DNA from: Tateyamaria omphalii
Lineage (GTDB): Bacteria > Pseudomonadota > Alphaproteobacteria > Rhodobacterales > Rhodobacteraceae
Assembly: GCF_019802125.1 (NCBI RefSeq)
Contig: NZ_JAHVHT010000002.1
Location: forward strand, 372,001 to 436,000
Length of the DNA: 64,000 nucleotides
Direction: 5' to 3'
The notes under the pieces are model-generated. The model was not told the DNA's origin. It worked only from the letters and a program-made list of their open reading frames with translations, and ran no database searches. The position numbers and the translations under genes were made by a program. Shown here piece by piece: positions 53,258-61,115 of the stretch (within the stretch, counting starts at the first letter, position 1; every line of letters begins with the position of its first letter).

Positions 53258-53853
53258 GATACGATTACGACCTCACCATTGATCGAGCCCTCGACGCATT
53301 TCACATAGGCGCGGCCCACGCGATCCGATGGGACGGGGTCGTGGCCACGAAACCAATCGCCATAGCGCGGGAGCGATGCCTCCAGCACGCCGGGGCTAAC
53401 GACGTTGATCCGTTGCCCGCGCGGCATTTCGATTGCAGCGGCGCGCACGAAGCCTCCAAGTGCGCCGTTCGCAGCGGCCGCATTGGTTGCCATGGGCACC
53501 GGATCCCGATCAAGGACACCGCTGGTCAGGGTGAAAGAGCCACCGTCGGATATATGTTCCATGCCGCTTAGGACCAGATTGATCTGCCCCATGACTTTTT
53601 GCCTCAACCCGATCATGAACGTCTCCTGGGTGTGTTCTTGCAGGGATGCAAAATGTGCGTCGCCGGCGGTTGATACAACCGCATCAACCCGTCCTGCCGT
53701 CTTGTACATTGCCTCGACGGATTTCGGGTCGGCCATGTCGACAAGAATGTCGGCCTTGCTGCGCCCGGCGGTAATGACAGTGTTGCGCTCGCTCAAGGCC
53801 ACCTTTGCGATGGTGCCAATATCTCCGTTTGCACCGATAAGAAGGACGTTCAT
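53254..53853 (-). CDS. Short-chain dehydrogenase/reductase family protein
   Basis: A 199-residue Rossmann protein, short for an SDR. The nucleotide-binding motif is LLIGANGDIGTIA and the NxAG-like motif is STAGDAHF. The usual YxxxK is altered: the corresponding region reads ATNAAAANGALGGFVRAAAI, as in a small SDR subgroup where tyrosine is replaced by asparagine. It may bind rather than oxidise substrate. The start at 53853 overlaps the alpha subunit stop by four bases; the frame extends to 53880 without a site. Confidence 0.85.
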   Translation of the reverse strand: MNVLLIGANGDIGTIAKVALSERNTVITAGRSKADILVDMADPKSVEAMYKTAGRVDAVVSTAGDAHFASLQEHTQETFMIGLRQKVMGQINLVLSGMEHISDGGSFTLTSGVLDRDPVPMATNAAAANGALGGFVRAAAIEMPRGQRINVVSPGVLEASLPRYGDWFRGHDPVPSDRVGRAYVKCVEGSINGEVVIVS

Positions 53854-54806
53854 TCTGCGGCCTCCCTTTGCGGTTCCCATTCAACTGTTTCGCGGCGCTG
53901 GTAATCGGTGAACCAGTCCGGGTCCGTACGGTGCTCAACACGTCCATCCGCGTGGATGCGGGCAACAGCGCGGCGCGAAGACAGGCAGAAGGCGTGGACT
54001 GACATGGGCATCCCGCCGGTGTGGCAGTAGCCGACCTCAATATTGCAATCGATCACCATGTTCTTCCCCACAAAGCCCATCGCGCCCATCCCGATGGAGT
54101 TGCCGAGTTCTTTGAACTCGTCCTCCATCTCGGCAATGCGCGAGTCTGAATTGCGACTGCCCACCGTGCGCAAGATCGAGGCGCGTTTGCCAAGGCACAT
54201 GCAGATATCCTTGGACCCGCCTAAGCCAATGCCGATGATGGCAGGCTGGCAGGCGAGGCCGCGTTTGCCAAAGGCCATGAGCGTGTCGAGGTAGAACCGC
54301 TTGATCCCCTCCATGCCATCACTTGGGAAGAGCATCCGGTAGTCGGTGCCGAACAGGCCTCCCTTGTGGACCGTGATCAGGTCGATCCACTCACCTTCCG
54401 GCTCAAAACCGTACTCGATCTCTGGCGCGCCGATGCCGACATTGTTGTCATGATCCGTCCGCCAGAGCGGATGCACGCGGTTGGGGCGCAACGGCACGCC
54501 ATTGGTGGCGTTGGCGGTCGCGCGGCGCAGGGCAGCTTCGAGCGCGACCATCCCGCCCTCGACCCGCGCCTCGTTCCCCATCTTCACGAACCAGCGCGGC
54601 ACACCCGTGTCCCCGCACATGGCGCGGCGGTCTTCCTTGGCCGCTTCGTAGTTGTCGAGCATGGCCTTGAGGACGAAGGACGACAGGTCGCCATCCTCGG
54701 TCGCAGCCGCGTGTTTTAGGCCGTCCAAGTAGTCCTGCGGGATTTCGATCGCTGCCTTGTCCATGAGGACCTCGGCTGTGGATTGGATGAGAGAGATTGG
54801 GATCAT
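53850..54806 (-). CDS. Class-I fumarase-like hydratase, alpha subunit
   Basis: A 318-residue protein of the Fumerase (alpha) family. Three cluster-ligand cysteines are apparent in AMCGDTGVPRWFVKMG, KDICMCLGK and EVGYCHTGGMPMSV, consistent with a [4Fe-4S] hydro-lyase acting on fumarate, tartrate or a related dicarboxylate. It pairs with the beta subunit at 52589. The start at 54806 makes an ATGA overlap with the flavoprotein gene; an internal ATG (MDKAAIEIPQDY) 42 bases on is an alternative. Confidence 0.88.
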   Translation of the reverse strand: MIPISLIQSTAEVLMDKAAIEIPQDYLDGLKHAAATEDGDLSSFVLKAMLDNYEAAKEDRRAMCGDTGVPRWFVKMGNEARVEGGMVALEAALRRATANATNGVPLRPNRVHPLWRTDHDNNVGIGAPEIEYGFEPEGEWIDLITVHKGGLFGTDYRMLFPSDGMEGIKRFYLDTLMAFGKRGLACQPAIIGIGLGGSKDICMCLGKRASILRTVGSRNSDSRIAEMEDEFKELGNSIGMGAMGFVGKNMVIDCNIEVGYCHTGGMPMSVHAFCLSSRRAVARIHADGRVEHRTDPDWFTDYQRRETVEWEPQREAAE

Positions 54807-56560
54807 TGCGCTGCAACCAGAGTTTCGGGTTCGCCTTCCGGCAGGATCGTTTCGCCGGGGCGAACGATTGTGAATTGGACAGGTTCGCGGGCAACTGTGA
54901 CTTCTCCGCTATCGAGAGTCGCCACTGTGAAATCGCTGTTTTCCAACCCGCCATCATTTGGGAAGTCCTCGCGGTAGTGCGCGCCGCGTGAGTTTTCGCG
55001 AGCGATGCCAGCCTTGGTGATCACTTCGGAAATGTCGCAGAGTGAGCGCAGGTTCAGCCAGTCGTGCCAGGTGAGGTTGAAGGCCAGAGTGTTGGCGTCG
55101 ACGCCCACACCCATCAGCGCGTCTGAGACTTGCGCGATGCGGGCGAGCCCGCGTGTCATGCCCGCTTCGGTCCGCATCACGCCGACCTCTTCCCACATCA
55201 AATCCTGAAGCTGTTTGCGCAGCGGCATGATCAGGTCGGGTGTCCGGGTCAGGGGATAGGTTGCGCGTTCAAACTCGGCGGCCAGCACGTCTTCGTCCGG
55301 GTCGCGGAGCGTCATGTGCGCGACATCGCGGCCCATCGTGTCGCCCGCGATGCCGCCATAGACGGTCGAGTTGGCCACCCCGTTGCCGCCCAACCTGTTC
55401 GAGCCGTGGGCGCCCCCTGCATCCTCACCTGCAACGTACAGACCCTCCATCGCAGTGCGCGTGTCCACGTCCACGACCACGCCGCCCATGAAGTAATGCG
55501 CCGTCGGCACAACCTCCACCTTGCCCGCGGCCAGATCGAACCCGCTGTCGGCGCAGCGTTTGACCATGCCCTTGAACTTTTGCGCCACCCAGTCGGGGCC
55601 AAGATGGGACATCGAGATGAACACACCCTCCTGATCCGGGTTATTGTTCTTGCGCATCTCGGCGTAGATGCCGCGGCTGACCACATCGCGGGTGGCACGC
55701 TCGCCCTTGCCGTCATAGTCAAACATGAAGCGCTGGCCCGCATGGTTGATCAACTGCCCGCCCGCACCGCGCAACCCTTCCTCAAGCACTGTTCCGGTCA
55801 TGCGCGTATGGTCGCCAGCGAGCAGGCCGGTTGGGTGAAACTGCACCATCTCCATGTCGCGGAGTTGCAGGCCCGCGCGCAGAGCCATGGCGAGGCCATC
55901 CATCGTCTTGTCGCCCGAGGGTGTGTGGTACTTGTACATGGTCGGGCCGCCGCCCGTCGCCATCAGAACCGTCTTGGCGCGCACCAGACGAAAGCCGCCG
56001 GTACGCATGTCGATCATCAGGACACCGGCCAATGCGCTGCGATCCTTGGTCGGGATCAGGCCGACGGCGCGGTGTTCCTGCAGCTTCTCGATGCCACTCG
56101 CCAGCACCTTTTCCATCAGTCGGTTAATGATCTCGATCCCTGTCAGATCGCCCTTGTGCACGGTGCGGTCAGCGGTCTGGCCCGCAAATGCCTTTTGGTG
56201 CAGGGAGCCATCCGGGTTGCGGTCGAAGAAGCAGCCGACTTCGTTTTCCAGCTCGCGGATGCGCACAACGGCCTGTTCGCAGAGCCGCCAGGCCATATCC
56301 TGATTGGGCAGCCATTTGCCCCCCTGGATCGTGTCCATGAAATGCCGCTCGACCGTGTCGCCGCCGCCAAGGGCGACGTTGTAGCCCCCCTGCACCATGC
56401 GCGTGCAGCCGCACTTGCCGATCAGCCCTTTGACGGCGATGGTAATCTTGGTGCCTGCGGGTGCGGTCTGTTGTGCGTGAAGGGCTGCGAACAGCCCTGC
56501 GCCCCCGGTGCCGAGGATTAGAATGTCGGTGTCGTGGCGTTCGATGTCCGAGAGTTTCAT
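54803..56560 (-). CDS. Succinate dehydrogenase/fumarate reductase-like flavoprotein subunit
   Basis: A 585-residue FAD protein. ILGTGGAGLFAALHAQ is the dinucleotide motif, MVQFHPTGLLAGDHTRMTGT the substrate region, GGAHGSNRLGGNGVANSTVY the second FAD region. Where SdhA/FrdA have the histidine that binds FAD covalently (SHTxAAQGG), this protein has GKCGCTRMVQGG with Cys52, so the usual 8-alpha histidyl bond cannot form. It is a paralogue, not the TCA enzyme, perhaps acting on a substituted succinate or fumarate. One base separates it from the membrane subunit gene. Confidence 0.9.
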   Translation of the reverse strand: MKLSDIERHDTDILILGTGGAGLFAALHAQQTAPAGTKITIAVKGLIGKCGCTRMVQGGYNVALGGGDTVERHFMDTIQGGKWLPNQDMAWRLCEQAVVRIRELENEVGCFFDRNPDGSLHQKAFAGQTADRTVHKGDLTGIEIINRLMEKVLASGIEKLQEHRAVGLIPTKDRSALAGVLMIDMRTGGFRLVRAKTVLMATGGGPTMYKYHTPSGDKTMDGLAMALRAGLQLRDMEMVQFHPTGLLAGDHTRMTGTVLEEGLRGAGGQLINHAGQRFMFDYDGKGERATRDVVSRGIYAEMRKNNNPDQEGVFISMSHLGPDWVAQKFKGMVKRCADSGFDLAAGKVEVVPTAHYFMGGVVVDVDTRTAMEGLYVAGEDAGGAHGSNRLGGNGVANSTVYGGIAGDTMGRDVAHMTLRDPDEDVLAAEFERATYPLTRTPDLIMPLRKQLQDLMWEEVGVMRTEAGMTRGLARIAQVSDALMGVGVDANTLAFNLTWHDWLNLRSLCDISEVITKAGIARENSRGAHYREDFPNDGGLENSDFTVATLDSGEVTVAREPVQFTIVRPGETILPEGEPETLVAAQ

Positions 56561-56561
56561 G

Positions 56562-56912
56562 TCATACCGCCTGCATCAGAAATAGCGTGGCAATCAGGAA
56601 AGACACGGCCGTTGCCCCTGCGGCCAATGTCTTCTGCGGCGGGGTCCACGGCAGCCACTCCAGTGCCATCAGCCGCAAGCCGCCGAACATGTGTACGGCC
56701 AATAAAAAGACAAGGCCGAACTCAGCCAGTTTGACTGCACCAATCTCCGCAAAGGCGAGAAATCCGTCCAGTCGTGCCGAGTCCGTCAGCGCCAGCGACA
56801 GGATCCAGAAGTGGAAGGGCAGGAACAGCGCGAGGCCCAACCCCGACATCCGATGCAGAATGTATGCGAGCCACAGGGGATGTGCGCGGGATGTAATGTC
56901 GGCGACCCTCAT
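56562..56912 (-). CDS. Succinate dehydrogenase/fumarate reductase-like membrane anchor, SdhC-type
   Basis: A 116-residue protein with three hydrophobic segments. The segment AHPLWLAYILHRMSGLGLAL with HRMSG is the SdhC/FrdC quinone and haem region, and LVFLLAVHMFGGLRLMALEW carries a second histidine. The start at 56912 overlaps the upstream anchor gene by four bases; the longer frame to 57014 lies in that gene. It anchors the flavoprotein and iron-sulfur subunit to the membrane. Confidence 0.85.
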   Translation of the reverse strand: MRVADITSRAHPLWLAYILHRMSGLGLALFLPFHFWILSLALTDSARLDGFLAFAEIGAVKLAEFGLVFLLAVHMFGGLRLMALEWLPWTPPQKTLAAGATAVSFLIATLFLMQAV

Positions 56913-57241
56913 GCGAATGTCACGGCCCAGACGGCGCGTGCCCCCAGTGTGAACAGTCCGACGCCCATGGCCCACATGAAGGCGTCGAGCGGAGTACCCT
57001 TCAGCCCGCCCCACTCATGCGCGACGGTGCGGACACCGATGGCGCCGTGGATCGACACTGCCACCACGAAAAGGCCGTAGAACAGGAACCACGCGACCGA
57101 ACCTTGAGTGCGGCCAAGGATCTCGGCGGCACTCAGCCCCCCTTGGATCGCGTAGATCATCGTCGCGAGGTGTCCAAGGACGAGCGGCGCCATCAAAAGC
57201 GCCGTGATCCGCTGCAGCATATAGAGGCGCAGGCTCAGCAT
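56909..57241 (-). CDS. Succinate dehydrogenase/fumarate reductase-like membrane anchor, second subunit
   Basis: A 110-residue protein with three hydrophobic segments. YMLQRITALLMAPLVLGHLA and FVVAVSIHGAIGVRTVAHEW include two histidines placed like haem ligands of SdhC/D. It shares a base with the upstream iron-sulfur gene stop and overlaps the next anchor gene. With that gene it would form the dihaem or quinone-binding membrane part. Confidence 0.83.
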   Translation of the reverse strand: MLSLRLYMLQRITALLMAPLVLGHLATMIYAIQGGLSAAEILGRTQGSVAWFLFYGLFVVAVSIHGAIGVRTVAHEWGGLKGTPLDAFMWAMGVGLFTLGARAVWAVTFA

Positions 57242-57954
57242 CAGCGTCCCCTCCGAAAGAACGACTTGGCAGTTTCGCGCTTGAGTCCCGCAATGGCTGA
57301 CATCGGGTCAAGCTCGTTCGGGCAGTAGGTGGTGCAGGAGCCCATGGAGTGGCAGTTGTGGCACCCGCCCGTGCCCGATATGGCATCAAGAATGGCGAGG
57401 CGCCCTTCATCCTTGGCGTCGTTCAGCAGGGTCCACGCCCGCTGCAAGGCTGCAGGCCCAAGGTAGTCGGGATTGCCCGCGACCGTGTCGCATGCCGCGT
57501 AGCAGACCGAGCAGTTGATACATTCGATCCCGGCGTTCGCTTCGACCCGTGCGGGGCTGGTTTCATCGACCGTGGCGATCGGGTCATCGCGGGTGAGAGT
57601 GCCGTGGTGCACCCCCTCGGCCCCCACCCATTTGTCGAAGAACGGATCCATGTCGACCACCAGGTCCTTGACCACAGGCAGGTTGCGCAGCGGCGCGATG
57701 CTGACCGCACCATCCCGCACGACCTTCGACACATGCGTCCGGCACGTCCAGCGCGGCACGCCGTTCACCATCATTGCGCAACTTCCGCACATGCCGACAC
57801 GACAGGCAAAACGGTAGCTGAGGGTCGGGTCAGTGTTTTGCTGCACCCATGACACCACGTCGAGCACGGTTTGGTTGTCGTGCGCCGGTACGTCGAAGAT
57901 GTCGGGATCCGATGCACCACGGTCTATGCTGACCTTGAGGGTTTTCGTTGCCAT
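57241..57954 (-). CDS. Succinate dehydrogenase/fumarate reductase-like iron-sulfur subunit
   Basis: A 237-residue protein. The [2Fe-2S] domain has CRVGMCGSCAMMVNGVPRWTC-type cysteines near residues 55-75 and the ferredoxin domain has CINCSVCYAAC and CHNCHSMGSCTTYCP, giving three clusters. It passes electrons between flavoprotein and membrane anchor. The start at 57954 (MATKTLKVS) was chosen over a long frame to 58260 that overlaps the divergent gene; AAGG lies just upstream. First gene of the operon; its promoter is in the 119-base AT-richer gap to the nitroreductase gene. Confidence 0.93.
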   Translation of the reverse strand: MATKTLKVSIDRGASDPDIFDVPAHDNQTVLDVVSWVQQNTDPTLSYRFACRVGMCGSCAMMVNGVPRWTCRTHVSKVVRDGAVSIAPLRNLPVVKDLVVDMDPFFDKWVGAEGVHHGTLTRDDPIATVDETSPARVEANAGIECINCSVCYAACDTVAGNPDYLGPAALQRAWTLLNDAKDEGRLAILDAISGTGGCHNCHSMGSCTTYCPNELDPMSAIAGLKRETAKSFFRRGR

Positions 57955-58073
57955 GCCTTGCTTGGTCTTTCGCGGGGTTGGGAGTTGGGGCAGAGTATAA
58001 AGAATAGAAATCCTTAATGAATGCGAATTTGTGTGAATAATTTCGTTAGCATTTCTTACGAAAGGGCGCGCTG

Positions 58074-58904
58074 ATGACCAGCGAAACCGACCTGACCCGC
58101 GCGCTGGCGGCACGGTATAGTGATGCGCCGACTGCATCGGCCGATGCTGCAACGTTGATCCAGTCCATGGCGGTGCGTGGCTCGTGCCGCAACTTTGCGG
58201 CTCGGCCGGTGCCGGATGCCGTTCTGGATATGCTGTGTGCCGTCGCGCTGGCGTCTCCAACGAAAAGCGATTTGCAGCAACGTGATATTGTCGTGCTCAA
58301 GTCACTCGAGCTGCGCGCGCAACTGGCGCAACTTGTCGCCGGGCAGGCATGGGTGGCAGACGCGCCTATGCTGCTAGTCTTCTGCGGCAACAATAGGCGG
58401 CAGCGTATGCTGCACACGTGGCGCCGTGTTCCTTTTGCCAATGATCACCTGGACGCCGTCATAAATGCGACTGCGGATGCAGCAATTGCGCTGGGCGCGT
58501 TCGTCACGGCGGCCGAGGCGCTGGGCCTTGGCTGTTGTCCTATCAGTGCCGTTCGGAACGACGCAGAGGCGGTTTCGGACCTGTTGGGTCTGCCCGATCA
58601 CGTGTTTCCCTTCGCAGGGCTTGCACTGGGGTATCCAGCGACCCCTCCGCCCATTTCCAAGCGATTGCCAATGCACGTCACGTGCCATGTCGATCGCTAT
58701 CAAGAGGATGGCTTGCGTGAAGCTGTTGCGGCTTACGACAAAGACCGGGCTGCCACGCAACCATATGGCAAGCAACGCTTTGTCGAACAATTCGGGCAGT
58801 CGGATACCTACGGTTGGTCCGAGGACAAAACCCGCCAGTACAGCGCTCCGGAGCGCGCTGGTTTCGGGGCGTACATCCGAAAGCGTGGCTTCTGCCTGGA
58901 CTAG
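58074..58904 (+). CDS. Nitroreductase family (NfsA/FRP-like) flavoprotein
   Basis: A 276-residue FMN protein. The N-terminal RGSCRNFAARPVPDAVLDML and SPTKSDLQQRDIVV are the FMN-binding motifs, and DAAIALGAFVTAAEALGLGC is the central helix; the length and the C-terminal extension YGWSEDKTRQYSAPER-like fit NADPH-dependent NfsA/FRP members. It would reduce nitroaromatics, quinones or flavins. The ATG follows AAAGGG. It is divergent from the fumarate-reductase-like operon and convergent with the alcohol dehydrogenase gene. Confidence 0.88.
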   Translation: MTSETDLTRALAARYSDAPTASADAATLIQSMAVRGSCRNFAARPVPDAVLDMLCAVALASPTKSDLQQRDIVVLKSLELRAQLAQLVAGQAWVADAPMLLVFCGNNRRQRMLHTWRRVPFANDHLDAVINATADAAIALGAFVTAAEALGLGCCPISAVRNDAEAVSDLLGLPDHVFPFAGLALGYPATPPPISKRLPMHVTCHVDRYQEDGLREAVAAYDKDRAATQPYGKQRFVEQFGQSDTYGWSEDKTRQYSAPERAGFGAYIRKRGFCLD

Positions 58905-58908
58905 AGGT

Positions 58909-59943
58909 CTAGCCCCGAAGATCCGTGATGACGGCAGTGCCAGGCGGCGTCGGCCCGTGCATCGCGCGCAGTTCCGCGCTAGCGCCCGATAGGGGGACCT
59001 CTCGGGCCACCATCGGGGTCAGATCCACATCACCGCGCTCGATCATTTCAAGCAGGGTGGGGTATTTCCAGGCGGGCATCCCACGGGTCCCGAAGAAGGA
59101 CAGCTGTTTGGTGTAAATGCCGCGCATGTTGACTTCCATCATGCCAGAGCCTGCGGGCATCCCGACGTGGACGTGACGCCCCAAAATGCGCAGGCAGTCG
59201 ATGGAGGCGTTGGTTGTAGCCGCGATCCCCAGCGCTTCGACCGAAACATGAGCGCCGCCGCCCGTGATGTCTCGGATTGCTTCGGCGGCGTCGGTCTTGG
59301 CGGCGTTAACGGCGGCATCGGCGCCGAGCCCGGTGGCGTGCATCAGTTTTTCGTCGACAACGTCAACAACGATCACGCGCGCGCCCAGCATCTTGGCCAA
59401 CAGCAGTGTGGCCAGTCCGATCCCGCCTGTGCCATGAACGGCCACCCATTCGCCTGCGCGCACGTTTGCGCGGTCTGTCAGCGCGTGCCAGGCAGTTGTG
59501 ACGCGGCACCCGAGACCCGCAGCAAGCGCGGGTGACATGGTTTCGGGCAGGTGGACGAGGTTGTGATCAAACGGCACAGCAACGTATTCCGCGTAAGCGC
59601 CCGGTTCACCAAAGCCCGGGACCACCTGATGCGCGCAGGTGTTGGACACACCCGTGCGGCAGGCTTCGCAATCGCCGCACGACAGGATGAATGGCGCGAT
59701 CAACTTGTCGCCCACGTCGTGTTTCGCGGTCTTGCCAGCGGCCACGACCGTGCCGCAGTACTCATGTCCCAGGATCGACCCGTTCTGTACCTTGGGATGT
59801 TCGCCGGTCCAGCCGTGATAGTCGGACCGGCATACACCGCAAGCCGCGACCTCAAGAACAACGCCATTGTCTGGGCAGTCCGGATCGGCAACGGTTTCTA
59901 TGGACAAGTCTTCGCTGAACGCGCGTACCACGGCTGCTTTCAT
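58909..59943 (-). CDS. Zinc-dependent alcohol dehydrogenase family protein
   Basis: A 344-residue MDR enzyme. The catalytic zinc ligands are in ACGVCRSDYHGW and LGHEYCG, the structural zinc ligands in CGDCEACRTGVSNTC, and the NAD site is VHGTGGIGLATLLLAKMLGA. It oxidises an alcohol; substrate unknown. The start at 59943 follows GGAGGGGAG. It follows the LodB-type gene by 86 bases on the same strand and may be expressed with it, possibly handling the aldehyde produced by the oxidase. Confidence 0.9.
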   Translation of the reverse strand: MKAAVVRAFSEDLSIETVADPDCPDNGVVLEVAACGVCRSDYHGWTGEHPKVQNGSILGHEYCGTVVAAGKTAKHDVGDKLIAPFILSCGDCEACRTGVSNTCAHQVVPGFGEPGAYAEYVAVPFDHNLVHLPETMSPALAAGLGCRVTTAWHALTDRANVRAGEWVAVHGTGGIGLATLLLAKMLGARVIVVDVVDEKLMHATGLGADAAVNAAKTDAAEAIRDITGGGAHVSVEALGIAATTNASIDCLRILGRHVHVGMPAGSGMMEVNMRGIYTKQLSFFGTRGMPAWKYPTLLEMIERGDVDLTPMVAREVPLSGASAELRAMHGPTPPGTAVITDLRG

Positions 59944-60029
59944 GGGCTCCCCTCCCTCTTTGGACCAATTGAATGGCCCGCAACTCGGTGTACGCGCGCC
60001 TTGCCAAATCGCAAAGCGGTTTGAGCGGC

Positions 60030-61115
60030 CTATCCAGCGGCAGCAGGGGCCAGTCCAGCGTGCAAATTGGCGCGGCGCCTTGCCCAGAATGGGCTGTCCG
60101 GCCATCGCGTTTCACGGGCGTAGACCGCGCTGCGGGCAGAGAGATAGTCCTGCACACCGCGCGCCACGTTGTCCGCATAGTCCTGCATCTTACGCCGGCT
60201 GCGCGCGATGTAGGCGTCGGCGGCTGTCATTGCAGACCACAAAGCCGTGGTCATGCCATGCGAAGACAGGGGATCATACGCTGCCGCCGCATCCCCTATG
60301 GCAGCCCACCCCGCGCCGATGGCGGGGGCAATCCAAGTGCTGTTGGTGGCGATCCGGGTCGGCCGGGACGACATTCGGTACCCGTAGTCGGCGAGATAGG
60401 TTGCAATTGCCGTTGTGCCCCGAGCCTGGGTTTCCAGGTCCGACGTTTCGAAGCAGGGCAGGTCGGTGTCGGTGTAGAAGTTCAGTACCGCCTGTCCATC
60501 GGCGAGCAGGGACATGTACCACCATCCCCTCTCCTCCGCCTCGATCAACGTGACGGGCCGTGCACTTTCCGCATCGGGTGCGGCGAAAAGTGCGTATTGG
60601 CAGGCAAGCTTGTCCGCCTGAAAGCGTGTTGCGTATCTTGATGCGACCAAGGCCTTCCGCCCGGTGGCGTCAAAGACAAAGCGCGCGGCGATGGCTCCGC
60701 CAAGAGTTTCGATGCGCCATCTGTCTTCCTGTACAACGACTTCGGTCACCGTTTGGTCGATGCGCTGCGCGCCGCTGGTGATCGCTTGGGTCGTCAGCGC
60801 ATCTTCGAACGCGCCACGGTCCAGCACGGTCGGTGGACCCTCGAGTTGCACAATGGCGTTGCGTTCGACCAGCGTGTCGCTGCCCCAAGCGGAATAGGTG
60901 CCGTGCGCGTGGCGATGCACTTCGGACCGCAGGATGGCATCCGACCCAAGCGCCTTGAGCAATGGCAAGGCTGCAGCGCTCAAATGCTCTCCGGGCTTGA
61001 AACCGTCGCCTCGGGTCGGAGCAATCCACGCCGGTTCCAACCCTGCCTGCGCCAAGCGCAATGCGGCGGTCGCCCCGGCGATGCCACCGCCAAGGACCGC
61101 AACATCATGGATCAA
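60030..61115 (-). CDS. LodB-like FAD-dependent maturase of a quinoprotein oxidase
   Basis: A 361-residue flavoprotein of the tryptophan-halogenase-like group that includes LodB and GoxB. The N-terminal VAVLGGGIAGATAALRLAQA binds FAD, the central RFVFDATGRKALVAS and the late GWAAIGDAAAAYDPLSSHGM are typical. It would install the cysteine tryptophylquinone cofactor of the partner oxidase. The likely start is TTG at 61115, whose TTGA overlaps the LodA stop; no ATG exists in frame nearby. A longer frame to 61511 lies inside lodA. Confidence 0.85.
   Translation of the reverse strand: MIHDVAVLGGGIAGATAALRLAQAGLEPAWIAPTRGDGFKPGEHLSAAALPLLKALGSDAILRSEVHRHAHGTYSAWGSDTLVERNAIVQLEGPPTVLDRGAFEDALTTQAITSGAQRIDQTVTEVVVQEDRWRIETLGGAIAARFVFDATGRKALVASRYATRFQADKLACQYALFAAPDAESARPVTLIEAEERGWWYMSLLADGQAVLNFYTDTDLPCFETSDLETQARGTTAIATYLADYGYRMSSRPTRIATNSTWIAPAIGAGWAAIGDAAAAYDPLSSHGMTTALWSAMTAADAYIARSRRKMQDYADNVARGVQDYLSARSAVYARETRWPDSPFWARRRANLHAGLAPAAAG

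Noticed and set aside
55130-56521. A 463-codon plus-strand open frame over the flavoprotein gene
   Set aside because: Antisense shadow of the SDH-like flavoprotein, whose motifs are clear on the minus strand; composition is dominated by His, Ala and Arg.
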